A stretch of 64,000 nucleotides of DNA from Ectopseudomonas guguanensis (GCF_900104265.1 NZ_FNJJ01000004.1:348583-412582), one strand, 5' to 3'; shown: positions 20,129 through 31,217, counted from the first letter of the stretch. Notes: generated by a model not told the origin, from the sequence alone. Translations and numbers: made by a program.

Positions 20129-20575
20129 ATGAGCAGCCTGCCCGAACCCGGCCAGTTCACCTTCTTCCACACCCTGCGGGTGCGCTGGGCCGAAGTCGAT
20201 CCGCAAAGCATCGTCTTCAACGGCCATTACCTGACCTACGCGGACGTCGCCATCACCGAATATTTCCGCGCCCTCGGCGTCGCCTATCCGGCCGACCTGG
20301 CACAGGATGGCGGCGATTTCTTCGCCATCCGCACCCTGCTCGAATACCGCGCCCCGGCGCGCTTCGACGATGAACTACAGATCGGCATTCGCAGTGCGCG
20401 CCTGGGCCGCTCCAGCCTGACCTTCGCCCTCGGCATCTGGCGTGACGGCGAGCTATTGACCAGCGGCGAGATCGTCTATGTTCATGCAGACGGCGCGACA
20501 CGCAGCAGCGCCCCGCTGCCGCAGTGGCTCAGGGAAAAGATCGAGAGTTTCGAGAAGACTCGGCCGCAAGGCTGA
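20129..20575 (+). CDS. Acyl-CoA thioesterase, 4HBT/YbgC family
   Basis: The 148-residue hot-dog protein has the YbgC/4-hydroxybenzoyl-CoA thioesterase motif VRWAEVDPQSIVFNGHYL with the catalytic aspartate, then a long helix (DVAITEYFRALG). It hydrolyses acyl-CoA thioesters; the chain preference is unknown. It is not beside tol-pal, so it is not the tol-linked ybgC. Its stop is 10 bp from the end of a convergent gene. Confidence 0.88.
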   Translation: MSSLPEPGQFTFFHTLRVRWAEVDPQSIVFNGHYLTYADVAITEYFRALGVAYPADLAQDGGDFFAIRTLLEYRAPARFDDELQIGIRSARLGRSSLTFALGIWRDGELLTSGEIVYVHADGATRSSAPLPQWLREKIESFEKTRPQG

Positions 20576-20585
20576 ATGGCTGGCC

Positions 20586-21188
20586 CTAAGGCTTCTTCTG
20601 CGGCTCGCCGAACAGCTCGGCCAGCCGCGCGCGATCGGCGGCAAAACCGGCTTCGGCCTGGGTGCGCGCTTCCTTGTAGCGGGCGATGTCGCGCTGCAGA
20701 CGCTTCTGTTCTTCCTTGAGATTGTTGATCTGCGCCAGCAGGTGCTCCGGCACCTGGCGTCCGGCACGCTCGTGGTCGGCGGCCTGGCTCTGCAGGTTGG
20801 CCTGCTGGGTGCGCACCGACTGCAGGTTGCCACGGGCCACCCCGGTCACCGCATCCAGCTCGGCCAGCTTGCGCTCGCGGGCGCGATCGACATCGTCGAG
20901 ATTGGTGTACAGCCGCAGCAGCTGGGCATCGCTGCTGGCCCGCGCCTTGTCCGCCTGCATGCGGGCGAACTCTTCCGGCGTCGGCGCCGGCGGGATCACG
21001 CGCAGCACGCGGCCCTGATCGTTGAGCACCTCGTAACCCTTGCCGATGAACTCCGGCGGCACGCCCTGGCGGCTGAGCACCGTCACGCCCTTGTCGTCGA
21101 CGTAGCGATACAGCTCGGCAGCCACCCCGGACAACGGCAGCAGCAGGCTACAGAGCAGCGTACAGCGGGTCAGGAGCGGTGCAGGCAT
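20586..21188 (-). CDS. Exported DUF4124-type protein with coiled coil
   Basis: The 200-residue protein has a signal peptide (about 1-23, ending VAA) and a short beta-rich DUF4124 motif, ELYRYVDDKGVTVLSRQGVPPE. A long charged coiled-coil tail (about 75-190) follows. It is periplasmic, of unknown function. It lies upstream of the convergent thioesterase, 20 bp after pyrE on the same strand, and may be cotranscribed with pyrE. Confidence 0.75.
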   Translation of the reverse strand: MPAPLLTRCTLLCSLLLPLSGVAAELYRYVDDKGVTVLSRQGVPPEFIGKGYEVLNDQGRVLRVIPPAPTPEEFARMQADKARASSDAQLLRLYTNLDDVDRARERKLAELDAVTGVARGNLQSVRTQQANLQSQAADHERAGRQVPEHLLAQINNLKEEQKRLQRDIARYKEARTQAEAGFAADRARLAELFGEPQKKP

Positions 21189-21208
21189 AGGACGACCTTG
21201 TGCTAGGG

Positions 21209-21850
21209 CTAGATTCCGTACTCGGCGCGATAGGCTTCGACGGCCGGCAGATATTGCTTCAGTTCAGCATCCCCCGCCAGATATTCCAGTACCTGTTGCA
21301 GTGACACGATGCTCACTACCGGCATGCCGAAGTCGCGCTCAACTTCCTGGATGGCGGAAAGCTCGCCCTGACCGCGCTCCTGACGGTTCAGCGCGATCAG
21401 GGTGCCGGCGGCCTGCGCGCCCTGCCCCTGGATGATCTGCATCACTTCGCGAATGGCGGTACCGGCGGTGATCACGTCGTCGACGATCAACACCCGGCCC
21501 TTGAGCGGCGCACCGACCAGGGTGCCGCCTTCGCCATGGTCCTTGGCTTCCTTGCGATTGAAGCACCAGGGCAGATCGCGCTGATGGTGCTCGGCCAGCG
21601 CCACGGCAGTGGTTGCCGCCAGCGGAATACCCTTGTAGGCGGGGCCGAACAGCACATCGAAGTCGATGCCGCTGTCGACGATGGCGGCGGCGTAGAAACG
21701 CCCCAGCTGGGCCAACGCCAGGCCGCTGTCGAACAGACCGGCATTGAAGAAATAGGGGCTGGTGCGCCCGGACTTGAGGGTGAACTGACCGAAACGCAGA
21801 ACCCCGCGTTCGATGGCGAAGCGAATGAAATCGCGCTGATACGCTTGCAT
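21209..21850 (-). CDS. pyrE: Orotate phosphoribosyltransferase
   Basis: The 213-residue protein contains the PRPP-binding motif [13 protein letters not shown] and the [11 protein letters not shown] loop of type I OPRTases. It joins orotate and PRPP to give OMP in pyrimidine synthesis. It is divergent from crc with 81 bp between the starts, the usual Pseudomonas arrangement. Confidence 0.97.
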   Translation of the reverse strand: MQAYQRDFIRFAIERGVLRFGQFTLKSGRTSPYFFNAGLFDSGLALAQLGRFYAAAIVDSGIDFDVLFGPAYKGIPLAATTAVALAEHHQRDLPWCFNRKEAKDHGEGGTLVGAPLKGRVLIVDDVITAGTAIREVMQIIQGQGAQAAGTLIALNRQERGQGELSAIQEVERDFGMPVVSIVSLQQVLEYLAGDAELKQYLPAVEAYRAEYGI

Positions 21851-21931
21851 GAAAAAGTCCCGGACGGCACGGATTTAGCTAATTGAGGTGAGCTCGGGTA
21901 TCATACACGCACGTGTTTTTGGGGGCCATTT

Positions 21932-22711
21932 ATGCGGATCATCAGTGTGAACGTGAATGGTATTCAGGCTGCGGCCGAGCGAGGATTGCTCAGCTGGCTG
22001 CAAGCCCAGAATGCCGACGTGATCTGCCTGCAAGACACCCGTGCCTCCGCCTTTGAAATGGACGACCAAGCCTTCCAACTGGATGGTTATTTCCTCTATG
22101 CATGCGACGGTGAAGTGCCCAGCCAAGGTGGCGTGGCGCTGTATTCGCGTTTGCAACCCAAGGCGGTGATCAGCGGCCTCGGCTTCGAGATGGCCGATCG
22201 CTACGGGCGCTACCTGCAGGCAGATTTCGACAAGGTAAGTATCGCCACCCTGCTCCTGCCCACCGGGCGGGACGGCGACGAGAGCTTGAATCAGAAATTC
22301 AAGTTCATGGACGACTTCACCCATTATCTGGACAAGCAACGGCGCAAGCGCCGCGAGTACATCTACTGCGGTTCGCTGCACGTGGCGCACCAGAAGCTGG
22401 ACGTGAAGAACTGGCGCGACTGCCAGCAATCACCCGGCTTCCTTGCGCCCGAACGCGCCTGGATGGATGAAGTGGTCGGCAACATGGGCTATGTCGACGC
22501 GCTGCGCGAAGTCAGCCGCGAAGGTGACCAGTTCAGCTGGTGGCCGGACAACGAGCAGGCCGAGATGCTCAACCTGGGCTATCGCTTCGACTACCAGTTG
22601 CTCACGCCGGGCATGCGCCGCAGCGTGCGCAGCGCACGCCTGCCACGCCAGCCGCGCTTCTCCCAGCACGCGCCGCTGATCGTCGACTACGACTGGATTC
22701 TCAGCGTCTGA
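21932..22711 (+). CDS. crc: Catabolite repression control protein Crc
   Basis: The 259-residue protein has the exonuclease III/endonuclease-phosphatase fold (MRIISVNVNGIQAA, VICLQDTR, HAPLIVDYDW), and its location beside pyrE is that of Pseudomonas crc. Crc has no nuclease activity; it works with Hfq to block translation of catabolic mRNAs carrying A-rich target sites. A strong terminator follows. Confidence 0.96.
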   Translation: MRIISVNVNGIQAAAERGLLSWLQAQNADVICLQDTRASAFEMDDQAFQLDGYFLYACDGEVPSQGGVALYSRLQPKAVISGLGFEMADRYGRYLQADFDKVSIATLLLPTGRDGDESLNQKFKFMDDFTHYLDKQRRKRREYIYCGSLHVAHQKLDVKNWRDCQQSPGFLAPERAWMDEVVGNMGYVDALREVSREGDQFSWWPDNEQAEMLNLGYRFDYQLLTPGMRRSVRSARLPRQPRFSQHAPLIVDYDWILSV

Positions 22712-22722
22712 TCGACAGATAC

Positions 22723-22750
22723 GAAAAAGCCGGCATACGCCGGCTTTTTC
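22723..22750. terminator. Bidirectional terminator between crc and the DUF4870 gene
   Basis: GAAAAAGCCGGC-ATAC-GCCGGCTTTTTC is a perfect 12-bp stem with A and T runs on either side. It serves both convergent genes. Confidence 0.93.
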
Positions 22751-22764
22751 ATGCCAGTCGCCGA

Positions 22765-23136
22765 CTACTTCACCAGACGCCAGGCGAAGGGATAGCGGTA
22801 GGCCTGGCCTTCGTTGGCCTTGATCCCGGCGATGATGGTCAGCACCAGCGCAGCAATGCCCAGCAGCATCAGCAGCGGGAAGCCGATCACCACCACCATC
22901 AGGATGAAGCAGACGATCGCCGCCAGCGCCACGCTGATCTGGAAGTTCAGCGCCTCCTTGCCCTGCGCATCGACGAAAGGGTCGAGGTCCTTCTTGATCT
23001 GCCAGACGATCAGCGGCCCGAGCAGATTGCCGAAGGGGAACACCAGGCCGAGAAACGCGGCGAAGTGGCAGAACATGGCCCACTGACGGGCTTCCTGACT
23101 GGGTGTCGGAAGCGGGCTTTGCATATCGTCGTTCAT
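22765..23136 (-). CDS. DUF4870-type small membrane protein
   Basis: From ATG 23136 (preceded by GGAG) the product has 123 residues. A short polar N-terminus is followed by about three hydrophobic segments, with WAMFCHFAAFLGLVFPFGN and the conserved KEALNFQISV. This matches the DUF4870/Tic20-like family of unknown function. It lies 28 bp downstream of rph on the same strand. Confidence 0.8.
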   Translation of the reverse strand: MNDDMQSPLPTPSQEARQWAMFCHFAAFLGLVFPFGNLLGPLIVWQIKKDLDPFVDAQGKEALNFQISVALAAIVCFILMVVVIGFPLLMLLGIAALVLTIIAGIKANEGQAYRYPFAWRLVK

Positions 23137-23164
23137 CCTGATGCTCCTTGCTGGTTGCGGGGTT

Positions 23165-23884
23165 TCAGTCGACCAGAGCGGCTTTCTGCAGTTCAAAGAT
23201 CTCGTTCATGCCCTTCTGCGCCAGCGCCAGCATGGCATTGAATTCCTCCGGCTGGAACGGCGCGCCTTCGGCGGTGCCCTGCACCTCGATGAAACCGCCA
23301 GCATTGGTCATCACCACGTTGAGGTCGGTCTCGGCGGCGGAATCTTCCAGGTAGTCGAGATCCAGCACCGGCTCGCCCTGGTAGATGCCCACCGACACCG
23401 CGGCGATCATCTGCTTGAGCGGCTCGCCCTTGAGCGCGCCGCGCTTCTTCAGCACCTTCAGCGCGTCGATCAGTGCCACCATGGCGCCGGTGATGGAGGC
23501 GGTACGGGTGCCGCCGTCGGCCTGGATCACGTCGCAGTCGACGTACAGGGTGTTCTCGCCCAGCTTGCTCATGTCCAGCGCAGCGCGCAGCGACCGGCCG
23601 ATCAGGCGCTGGATTTCCAGAGTACGGCCGCCCTGCTTGCCGCGGCTGGCCTCGCGCTGGTTACGCTCGCCGGTGGCGCGCGGCAGCATGCCGTATTCGG
23701 CAGTCAGCCAACCCTGGCCCTGGCCCTTGAGGAAACGCGGCACGCCGGATTCGACGCTGACGGTGCAGATCACCTTGGTATCGCCGAACTCGACCAGTAC
23801 CGAACCCTCGGCATGCTTGGTGTAGTTGCGGGTGATGCGAATCGAGCGCAACTGATCGGCGGCGCGGCCACTGGGACGTTTCAT
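23165..23884 (-). CDS. rph: Ribonuclease PH
   Basis: The 239-residue protein begins [20 protein letters not shown], with [22 protein letters not shown] and [19 protein letters not shown], all typical of RNase PH. It is a phosphate-dependent 3'-5' exoribonuclease that trims tRNA 3' ends. It is full length and divergent from yicC. Confidence 0.97.
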   Translation of the reverse strand: MKRPSGRAADQLRSIRITRNYTKHAEGSVLVEFGDTKVICTVSVESGVPRFLKGQGQGWLTAEYGMLPRATGERNQREASRGKQGGRTLEIQRLIGRSLRAALDMSKLGENTLYVDCDVIQADGGTRTASITGAMVALIDALKVLKKRGALKGEPLKQMIAAVSVGIYQGEPVLDLDYLEDSAAETDLNVVMTNAGGFIEVQGTAEGAPFQPEEFNAMLALAQKGMNEIFELQKAALVD

Positions 23885-24058
23885 CGAGCGATACCTACTT
23901 CATTAAGTGAAAACAGCACGCATTATAGGGGGCGGTCGACCCCGGCGACATGACGAATTGGCGCCAGACCGGCAAGGCTTGATCGCCCGCACATGAAATG
24001 GGCGGGCGCCGTGGGCTACAATCCTGCGCTTTTCGAGCTGACTTTCGCGAGGTATCCC

Positions 24059-24922
24059 ATGGTTCACAGCATGACGGCCTTTGCCCGCAGCGAGCAGGCA
24101 ACCGCCCACGGCACCCTGAGCTGGGAACTGCGCTCGGTCAACCACCGCTACCTGGAGCCGCACCTGCGCCTGCCCGAGGCCTTCCGCGATCTCGAAGGCG
24201 CAGTGCGCGAGGCGCTACGCCAGGGTCTTTCGCGCGGCAAGGTGGAATGCACCCTGCGCTTCGCCGAGGAAAGTGCCGGCAAGCCGCTGCAGGTCGACGC
24301 CGACCGCGCCCGCCAACTGATCGCCGCTGCCGAACAGGTCGCCGCACTGATCCAGCAACCGGCGCCGCTCAACCCGCTGGAAGTGCTGGCCTGGCCCGGC
24401 GTGCTGGTGGCCGACTCGGCCGACCCGCAAGCGCTCAATGCCGCCGCGCTGAAGCTGTTCGACCAGGCACTGGGCGAGCTCAAGGCCGGCCGCGCCCGTG
24501 AAGGCGCCGAGCTGGCCAAGCTGCTCAACGAGCGCCTCGACAGCATCCTCGAGGAGGTGGCGGCCCTGCGCGAACTGGTGCCGCAGATGCTCGCCGGCCA
24601 GCGCCAGAAGATCGAAACCCGCTTCGCCGAGATGCAGGCCGAACTCGACCCGCAACGCCTGGAGCAGGAGCTGGTACTGCTGGCGCAGAAGAGCGACGTG
24701 GCCGAAGAGCTGGATCGCCTGAGCACTCACGTCAGCGAAGTGCGTCGCGTACTCAAGGCCGGCGGCGCTGCCGGGCGGCGCATGGACTTCCTGATGCAGG
24801 AACTCAACCGCGAAGCCAATACCCTCGGTTCCAAGGCCTTCGACCCGCGCAGCACGCAGGCTGCCGTGAACCTCAAGGTGCTGATTGAGCAGATGCGCGA
24901 GCAGGTGCAGAACATCGAGTAA
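24059..24922 (+). CDS. yicC: YicC family endoribonuclease-like protein
   Basis: With ATG 24059 (GAGGT upstream) it has 287 residues, the family length, and starts MVHSMTAFARSE. The C-terminal DUF1732 region has EELDRLSTHV and RRMDFLMQELNREANTLGSKA. E. coli YicC has been linked to RNA turnover (RhyB decay) and RNase activity. It precedes gmk with a palindromic repeat between them. Confidence 0.93.
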   Translation: MVHSMTAFARSEQATAHGTLSWELRSVNHRYLEPHLRLPEAFRDLEGAVREALRQGLSRGKVECTLRFAEESAGKPLQVDADRARQLIAAAEQVAALIQQPAPLNPLEVLAWPGVLVADSADPQALNAAALKLFDQALGELKAGRAREGAELAKLLNERLDSILEEVAALRELVPQMLAGQRQKIETRFAEMQAELDPQRLEQELVLLAQKSDVAEELDRLSTHVSEVRRVLKAGGAAGRRMDFLMQELNREANTLGSKAFDPRSTQAAVNLKVLIEQMREQVQNIE

Positions 24923-25041
24923 AAACTACTGCGCTAGGCTATGCCGCGTTGAAATCAGGTTCGAAATGCTCATTTACAGTCGTAAACTCCGCTTTCTCGC
25001 CTGATTTCGCCTTGCCTAGCCGTCGCTCGCTACGCTTTTAA
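24923..25041 (-). repeat. Interspersed palindromic repeat, copy B
   Basis: The core includes GGCGAAATCAGGCGAGAAAG, TTTAC-GACT-GTAAATGAGC and the GTTTCAACGC-type half (minus strand). It begins one base after the yicC stop codon and ends about 30 bp before gmk. Confidence 0.82.
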
Positions 25042-25692
<651 letters not shown>

Positions 25693-25786
25693 AACAGCGC
25701 TTCCATTGTCGCTGGTGATTTTTTAGACTATTCAGTCCGCTCGCCCGCTCGGGCCAAGCTTATCCGCACAAGTTACGAGGAACACC

Positions 25787-26050
25787 ATGGCTCGCGTTAC
25801 CGTCGAAGATTGCCTGGACAACGTTGATAACCGCTTCGAACTGGTCATGCTCGCGACCAAGCGTTCGCGCCAGCTGGCCACCGGCGGCAAAGAGCCGAAA
25901 GTGGCCTGGGAAAACGACAAGCCCACCGTGGTGGCCCTGCGCGAAATCGCTGCCGGCCTGGTGGACTACGAAGTGGTCGCCCAGGAAGACATCGTCGAAG
26001 AAGAACCGCTGTTCGCTGCCTTCGAGGAAGAGGCCAACGAGCCTCTGTAA
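25787..26050 (+). CDS. rpoZ: RNA polymerase omega subunit
   Basis: The 87-residue protein begins [20 protein letters not shown], with the conserved ATKRSRQL helix and an acidic tail. Omega assists RNA polymerase assembly and forms part of a ppGpp-binding site. RBS CGAGGAA lies before the ATG. spoT follows 63 bp later. Confidence 0.98.
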   Translation: MARVTVEDCLDNVDNRFELVMLATKRSRQLATGGKEPKVAWENDKPTVVALREIAAGLVDYEVVAQEDIVEEEPLFAAFEEEANEPL

Positions 26051-26113
26051 GTCGATGATGCCGGGTCGAAGTCGCGCGGCGCAGGGCCATACCTGCCAAA
26101 GGAGGAACCTCCC

Positions 26114-28225
26114 ATGGCTGGCATAGACGCTCTCGCCGATCGACTTTCGACCTACCTCGGCCATGACCAGGTCAACCTGGTTCGCCGCGCCTACTTCTAC
26201 GCCGAACAGGCGCACGATGGCCAACGCCGCCGCAGCGGCGAAGCCTACGTGACCCATCCGCTGGCCGTGGCCAGCATCCTCGCCGACATGCACATGGATC
26301 ATCAGAGCCTGATGGCCGCCATGCTGCACGACGTCATCGAAGACACCGGCATCGCCAAGGAAGCGCTCAACGCGCAGTTCGGCGAAACCGTGGCCGAACT
26401 GGTCGATGGGGTCAGCAAGCTGACCCAGATGAACTTCGAGACCAAGGCCGAGGCGCAGGCCGAGAACTTCCAGAAGATGGCCATGGCCATGGCCCGCGAC
26501 ATCCGCGTGATTCTGGTCAAGCTCGCCGACCGCCTGCACAACATGCGCACCCTCGATGCCATGCCGCACGAAAAGAGCCGGCGCATCGCCAAGGAAACCC
26601 TGGAAATCTACGCCCCCATCGCCAACCGGCTGGGCATGCACAACATGCGCGTGGAATTCGAAGACCTGGGCTTCAAGGCCATGCACCCGATGCGCTCCGA
26701 GCGCATCCGCGCCGCCGTGCGCCGCGCTCGGGGCAACCGCAAGGAAATCGTGGCCAAGATCGAGGAATCGATCCAGATGTGCCTGCAGCGCGAAGGCATG
26801 GAAGGCGAAGTGATCGGCCGCGAGAAGCACCTGTACAGCATCTACCAGAAGATGCGCGGCAAGCGTAAGGCGTTCAACGAGATCATGGACGTCTACGCCT
26901 TCCGCATCATCGTCGACAAGGTCGACACCTGCTACCGCGTCCTCGGCGCCGTGCACAACTTGTATAAACCCTTGCCCGGCCGCTTCAAGGATTACATCGC
27001 GATTCCCAAGGCCAACGGCTACCAGTCGCTGCACACCACGCTGTTCGGCATGCACGGCGTGCCCATCGAGATCCAGATCCGTACCCGCGAGATGGAAGAG
27101 ATGGCCAACAACGGCATCGCCGCGCACTGGCTGTACAAGTCCAACGACGACGAAGTGCCCAAGGGCAACCACGCCCGCGCACGCCAGTGGGTCAAGGGCG
27201 TGCTGGAACTGCAGCAGCGCGCGGGCAACTCGCTGGAATTCATCGAGAGCGTGAAGATCGACCTGTTCCCCGACGAGGTCTACGTGTTCACGCCCAAGGG
27301 CCGCATCATGGAGCTGCCGAAAGGCTCCACCGCGGTCGACTTCGCCTACGCGGTGCACACCGACGTCGGCAATACCTGCATCGCCTGCCGCATCAACCGC
27401 CGCCTGGCACCGCTGTCGCAGGCGCTGGAAAGCGGCTCGACGGTGGAAATCGTCACCGCGCCGGGCGCGCGGCCGAACCCGGCCTGGCTCAATTTCGTGG
27501 TCACCGGCAAGGCGCGCACGCATATTCGTCACGCCCTCAAGCAGCAGCGCCGCTCGGAATCCATCAGCCTCGGCGAACGCCTGCTGAACAAGGTGCTGGC
27601 CAGCTTCGACACGCACCTGGAGAAGATCGCGCCCGAGCGCGTGCAGGCTGTGCTCGGCGAATACCGCCAGGAAGTCATCGAGGACCTGCTCGAAGACATC
27701 GGCCTGGGCAACCGCATGGCTTACGTCGTGGCCCGCCGCCTGCTGGCCGAAAGCGGCGACGAAACCCTGCCGAGCAGCGAAGGGCCGCTGGCGATTCGCG
27801 GCACCGAAGGCCTGGTACTGAGCTACGCCAAGTGCTGCACGCCGATTCCGGGCGATCCGATCGTCGGCTACCTGTCCGCCGGCAAGGGCATGGTGGTGCA
27901 CATGGAGAGCTGCCGGAACATCGTCGACATCCGCCACAACCCGGAAAAGTGCATCCAGCTCAACTGGGCCAAGGACGTCACCGGTGAATTCAACGTCGAA
28001 CTGCGCGTCGAGCTGGAACACCAGCGCGGCCTGATCGCCCTGCTGGCCAGCAGCGTCAATGCCGCCGATGGCAACATCGAGAAGATCAGCATGGACGAAC
28101 GAGACGGCCGCATCAGCGTCGTGCAACTGGTGGTCAGCGTACATGACCGCGTGCACCTGGCCCGGGTGATCAAGAAACTGCGCGCACTCAAGGGCGTGAT
28201 GCGTATCACCCGAGTACGCGCCTGA
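26114..28225 (+). CDS. spoT: Bifunctional (p)ppGpp synthetase/hydrolase SpoT
   Basis: The 703-residue protein has an HD hydrolase domain with HD at 72-73 and ED at 76-77, a RelA/SpoT synthetase domain (about 190-340), a TGS domain (about 385-445, with [21 protein letters not shown]), a helical region and a C-terminal ACT domain. The intact HD motif means it can degrade (p)ppGpp. RBS AAAGGAGG precedes the ATG. Confidence 0.98.
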   Translation: MAGIDALADRLSTYLGHDQVNLVRRAYFYAEQAHDGQRRRSGEAYVTHPLAVASILADMHMDHQSLMAAMLHDVIEDTGIAKEALNAQFGETVAELVDGVSKLTQMNFETKAEAQAENFQKMAMAMARDIRVILVKLADRLHNMRTLDAMPHEKSRRIAKETLEIYAPIANRLGMHNMRVEFEDLGFKAMHPMRSERIRAAVRRARGNRKEIVAKIEESIQMCLQREGMEGEVIGREKHLYSIYQKMRGKRKAFNEIMDVYAFRIIVDKVDTCYRVLGAVHNLYKPLPGRFKDYIAIPKANGYQSLHTTLFGMHGVPIEIQIRTREMEEMANNGIAAHWLYKSNDDEVPKGNHARARQWVKGVLELQQRAGNSLEFIESVKIDLFPDEVYVFTPKGRIMELPKGSTAVDFAYAVHTDVGNTCIACRINRRLAPLSQALESGSTVEIVTAPGARPNPAWLNFVVTGKARTHIRHALKQQRRSESISLGERLLNKVLASFDTHLEKIAPERVQAVLGEYRQEVIEDLLEDIGLGNRMAYVVARRLLAESGDETLPSSEGPLAIRGTEGLVLSYAKCCTPIPGDPIVGYLSAGKGMVVHMESCRNIVDIRHNPEKCIQLNWAKDVTGEFNVELRVELEHQRGLIALLASSVNAADGNIEKISMDERDGRISVVQLVVSVHDRVHLARVIKKLRALKGVMRITRVRA

Positions 28226-28293
28226 CACAATTCCCCTATTTCGATTCTGTAGGCTGGGCGCTCGACCCAGCCAGTTCTCACAAGGAGCGATTC

Positions 28294-28674
28294 ATGAGCA
28301 AGACCGTCATCACCAGCGACAAGGCCCCCGCCGCCATCGGCACCTACTCCCAGGCGATCAAGGCCGGCAACACCGTCTACATGTCCGGCCAGATCCCGCT
28401 GGACCCGGTGAGCATGGAGCTGGTCGAAGGCTTCGAAGCACAGACCGTGCAGGTGTTCGAAAACCTCAAGGCCGTTGCCGAAGCGGCCGGCGGTTCGTTC
28501 AAGGACATCGTCAAGCTGAACATCTTCCTCACCGACCTGTCGCACTTCGCCAAGGTCAACGAGATCATGGGCCGTTACTTCGAGCAGCCCTACCCGGCGC
28601 GTGCCGCCATCGGCGTCGCTGCCCTGCCACGCGGTGCGCAGGTGGAAATGGACGCTATTCTGGTCATCGAGTAA
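28294..28674 (+). CDS. ridA: RidA family enamine/imine deaminase
   Basis: The 126-residue protein begins [20 protein letters not shown] and has the RidA signature [19 protein letters not shown] with the conserved arginine. RidA hydrolyses reactive 2-aminoacrylate-type imines made by PLP enzymes. It follows spoT by 68 bp. Its stop codon TAA shares its last base with the start of repeat copy C. Confidence 0.95.
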   Translation: MSKTVITSDKAPAAIGTYSQAIKAGNTVYMSGQIPLDPVSMELVEGFEAQTVQVFENLKAVAEAAGGSFKDIVKLNIFLTDLSHFAKVNEIMGRYFEQPYPARAAIGVAALPRGAQVEMDAILVIE

Positions 28675-28829
28675 GAGCCTGCTCAGGATCTCGCGAGCTA
28701 GAGCCAGGCAAGGCGAAATCAGGCGAAAAACGCTCGGAGTCGCGCTCGACTTTACGAGCTGTAAATGAGCATTTTGAGCCTGGTTTCAACGCAGCATGGC
28801 CGACGCGCAGCAGATCATGAACAGGTTCT
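28674..28829 (+). repeat. Interspersed palindromic repeat, copy C
   Basis: The ends AGAGCCTGCTCAGGATCT and AGATCATGAACAGGTTCT are complementary with few mismatches. The core has TCGCGAGCTAGAGCC, CAAGGCGAAATCAGGCGA, TTTAC-GAGCT-GTAAATGAGC and GGCCGACGCGCAGCAGATC. It starts at the ridA stop codon. Confidence 0.9.
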
Positions 28830-28888
28830 AAGTCGTTCGAGCGGGGTGCCAGACCCCGCTCTCTCCCTTTCCCGGCATGGAGATCGCC

Positions 28889-29620
28889 ATGCGTCTGCTT
28901 CCTCTGCTGTTACTGGGTGCCCTGCTCGGTGGCTGTGCCAGCACGCCGAACAACGACCCGAGCGGGACCTGGATCAACCAGGCCGCCATCGACGCCGCCC
29001 GCGAAAGCGGTCGCCTGCGCGAGGCCCTGCTCGCCTATGGCCCGAACCTCGAATGGCATATCGATCCCGAACGGCAGCAGGCCAGCTACAGCAACGGCTT
29101 CGAACTGGCCGAGGGCCGGCTGCAGAGCGCTGGTGAAGGCCGCTGGCAGGTGACCTTCTACGGCGACTACAAGGAGCAGCTCAGCATTCAGAACGGCGAG
29201 CTGGTACAGGTCGCCAGCGGCTACTGGCCCGAGCAGCACTTCACCCGCTTCCAGGGCTCTGGCGAGGCCAAGCCGCTGGGCAGCAGCTTCGAACAGGCGC
29301 TGTATCGCGACTACCTCGGTGGCGACTGGCTGATCGAGGAAGGTCTCGGCCAGGGCGGCCTGGTGCGCTTCAACAGTGACGGCCAGGTGCAGGGCCTGCC
29401 CGGCGCCGAACGTTTCGCCCTGTGCCTGGCTGGCGACTGCGCGGCCATGAGCGGCGAACATGACAGCATCTGGCTGCAGGCCGGCGACCAGGGCAGCCCC
29501 TGGCTGTTCGTGCACGAGGGCAACCGCTTGCGCATCTTCGAGGCGCAGAACCGTGCCCAGTTCGACGAGATGCCGGAGTACCAGCCCGGCCCGCAGCGCT
29601 GGCTGCTCAAGCGTCGCTGA
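28889..29620 (+). CDS. Putative lipoprotein of unknown function
   Basis: ATG 28889, preceded by GGAG at good spacing, gives 243 residues. The N-terminus MRLLPLLLLGALLGGCAST is a lipoprotein signal with lipobox LGGC, lipidated at Cys15. The residue at +2 is alanine, not aspartate, so outer-membrane sorting is expected. The rest looks beta-rich and acidic; I recognise no domain. It is a single plus-strand gene, convergent with the LysE gene. Confidence 0.75.
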   Translation: MRLLPLLLLGALLGGCASTPNNDPSGTWINQAAIDAARESGRLREALLAYGPNLEWHIDPERQQASYSNGFELAEGRLQSAGEGRWQVTFYGDYKEQLSIQNGELVQVASGYWPEQHFTRFQGSGEAKPLGSSFEQALYRDYLGGDWLIEEGLGQGGLVRFNSDGQVQGLPGAERFALCLAGDCAAMSGEHDSIWLQAGDQGSPWLFVHEGNRLRIFEAQNRAQFDEMPEYQPGPQRWLLKRR

Positions 29621-29657
29621 GCAACAGGCGCCGCCTCCGGGCAGGAGCGTCGCCGCG

Positions 29658-30275
29658 CTAAAGCGCCCCCAGCAACAGCCAGCCACCCAGCGCCAGCAAC
29701 AGACCGCCGCAGCCGCGATCCAGCCAACGTACGCGTCGCTGCAACCAGGCGCGCCAGCGCGCCTGATCGAGCAGGCGCACCAACGCCAGATCCCAGAACA
29801 GCACCACCAGGGTCATCCACAGCATTGCCAGGCCCAGCCCCCAGGCCGGCATCGCCGACTCGCGCAGCACCCCGAACAGCCCGGCATAGAACAGCGGCAC
29901 CTTGGGATTGAGACTGCAGGACAGCAGGCCCTGGCGCATACCCTTGTACACCCCGCCCAGCCGCAGCTGCTCGCCCTGCGGCAGGACCAGATCCCGCCGC
30001 GAGGCCAGGGCCTGCAGACCGATCCAGGCGAAATACAGCCCGCCGACGACCTGCAGGCCGCGCCACAGCCAACTGCCCTCGGCGGGCAACAAGGCCATGA
30101 CGAACAGCACCAGCAGCATGATCAGCAGGTTGGCCAGGGCAATGCCACAGGCACAACCGTCGGCCTGGCGCCGGCCTTTCGTCAACGCAGTGCGAATCAG
30201 CAGAAAGAAGTCCGGCCCCGGCGACAGCAAGGCGGCGAAGTGAGTACCGGCAACCAGCAGAAACAGCGCGAACAT
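29658..30275 (-). CDS. LysE/RhtB family amino-acid exporter
   Basis: ATG 30275 with GGAGG five bases upstream gives 205 residues with about five or six membrane segments. The family signature SPGPDFFLLIRTALTKGRRQ is present near residue 20, and LNPKVPLFYAGLF mid-protein. These proteins export amino acids or related compounds. The AraC-type gene upstream on the same strand may regulate it. Confidence 0.9.
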   Translation of the reverse strand: MFALFLLVAGTHFAALLSPGPDFFLLIRTALTKGRRQADGCACGIALANLLIMLLVLFVMALLPAEGSWLWRGLQVVGGLYFAWIGLQALASRRDLVLPQGEQLRLGGVYKGMRQGLLSCSLNPKVPLFYAGLFGVLRESAMPAWGLGLAMLWMTLVVLFWDLALVRLLDQARWRAWLQRRVRWLDRGCGGLLLALGGWLLLGAL

Positions 30276-30415
30276 GAAACCTCCGTTTGGCGGAGGCAGT
30301 GTCGGCAAATGCCGGTAGCGCTGTATTGGAAAAAACTCAGATTCGCCAGCATCACGGCAGCTTGGACCTGCGTGCTAGGGCCTTGACTTGCTCACGGATG
30401 CCGCAACGCGCCGCA

Positions 30416-31216
30416 TCAGGACTGCGCCAGCACGCGAAAACGGCCCGGAGTCACCCCGGTGAAGCGGCGGAACACGCCGTTGAAATGCGCCTGGTCATAG
30501 AAGCCCAGGCCCAGCGCGACATCGGCCAGCGCCTGGCCCTGCAGCAACCTGCGCTTGGCCTCACGCACCCGGCGCTGCAGCAGATAGGTATGCGGCGGCA
30601 CGCCATAGGCACGGCGGAAGGCCTCGATCAGGTGGCGTGGATGACGCTGCACCAATGCGGCCAGCTGCTCCAGACTGACGGCCTCGGCGTAGTGCGCTTC
30701 CAGGTAATCGCGCAGGTACGCCGTCACCCCGCTGTCGCGAAATGCCGCACCCGCCTCGCGCAAGCCGCCGTGGCGCACGAATACCAGCTCCAACAGCGCC
30801 AGCAGTTCGCTCTCCAGCCCCAGCGCATCGCCGCGCTCGAACTCGCCCGCCAGTCGCGCCAGACCTGCCGCGACCTGGCCGTCGTCATGCGGGTTGAGCG
30901 TGCCGAAGCCATTGGGCAGGCGCTTGCGCCCGAGCAGCGCCGGCAGCCGCGACTCCTCGACATAGAGCATGCGATAGACCACACGCGCCGATTCGGCGTG
31001 CCCGGTATGCGGCTCTTCGGGGTTCATCAGCGACAGGGTGCCGGCAGGCAACGCATAGCGCTGACCCCGGCACTGGTAGCCCCCGACACCCTGCACGATA
31101 GCGCCGATGGCAAAGGCATCGTGACTGTGACGGCCAAAGGCCTGCCCGGAGAAGTCGGCGTGAAACAGCTCGACGCCCGGCAGCCAGGGCTTGGCCAGCA
31201 GACGGTTGGCGTCCAT
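30416..31216 (-). CDS. AraC family regulator with cupin sensor domain
   Basis: From ATG 31216 the protein has 266 residues. The N-terminal AraC-type cupin (about 20-90) includes HSHDAFAIGAIVQG and NPEEPHTGHA. The C-terminal double helix-turn-helix has VSLEQLAALVQRHPRHLIEAF and ADVALGLGFYDQAHFNGVFR. The start lies one base after the upstream epimerase-like gene's stop, so the two are cotranscribed. AraC-cupin regulators of this type often sit beside LysE exporters, which supports control of the LysE gene 140 bp downstream. Confidence 0.88.
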   Translation of the reverse strand: MDANRLLAKPWLPGVELFHADFSGQAFGRHSHDAFAIGAIVQGVGGYQCRGQRYALPAGTLSLMNPEEPHTGHAESARVVYRMLYVEESRLPALLGRKRLPNGFGTLNPHDDGQVAAGLARLAGEFERGDALGLESELLALLELVFVRHGGLREAGAAFRDSGVTAYLRDYLEAHYAEAVSLEQLAALVQRHPRHLIEAFRRAYGVPPHTYLLQRRVREAKRRLLQGQALADVALGLGFYDQAHFNGVFRRFTGVTPGRFRVLAQS

Positions 31217-31217
31217 C

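Noticed and set aside
25760..28228. 822-residue open frame antisense to rpoZ and spoT
   Set aside because: It spans two conserved genes in antisense; composition artefact with His/Ala/Val-rich product and no recognisable domain.
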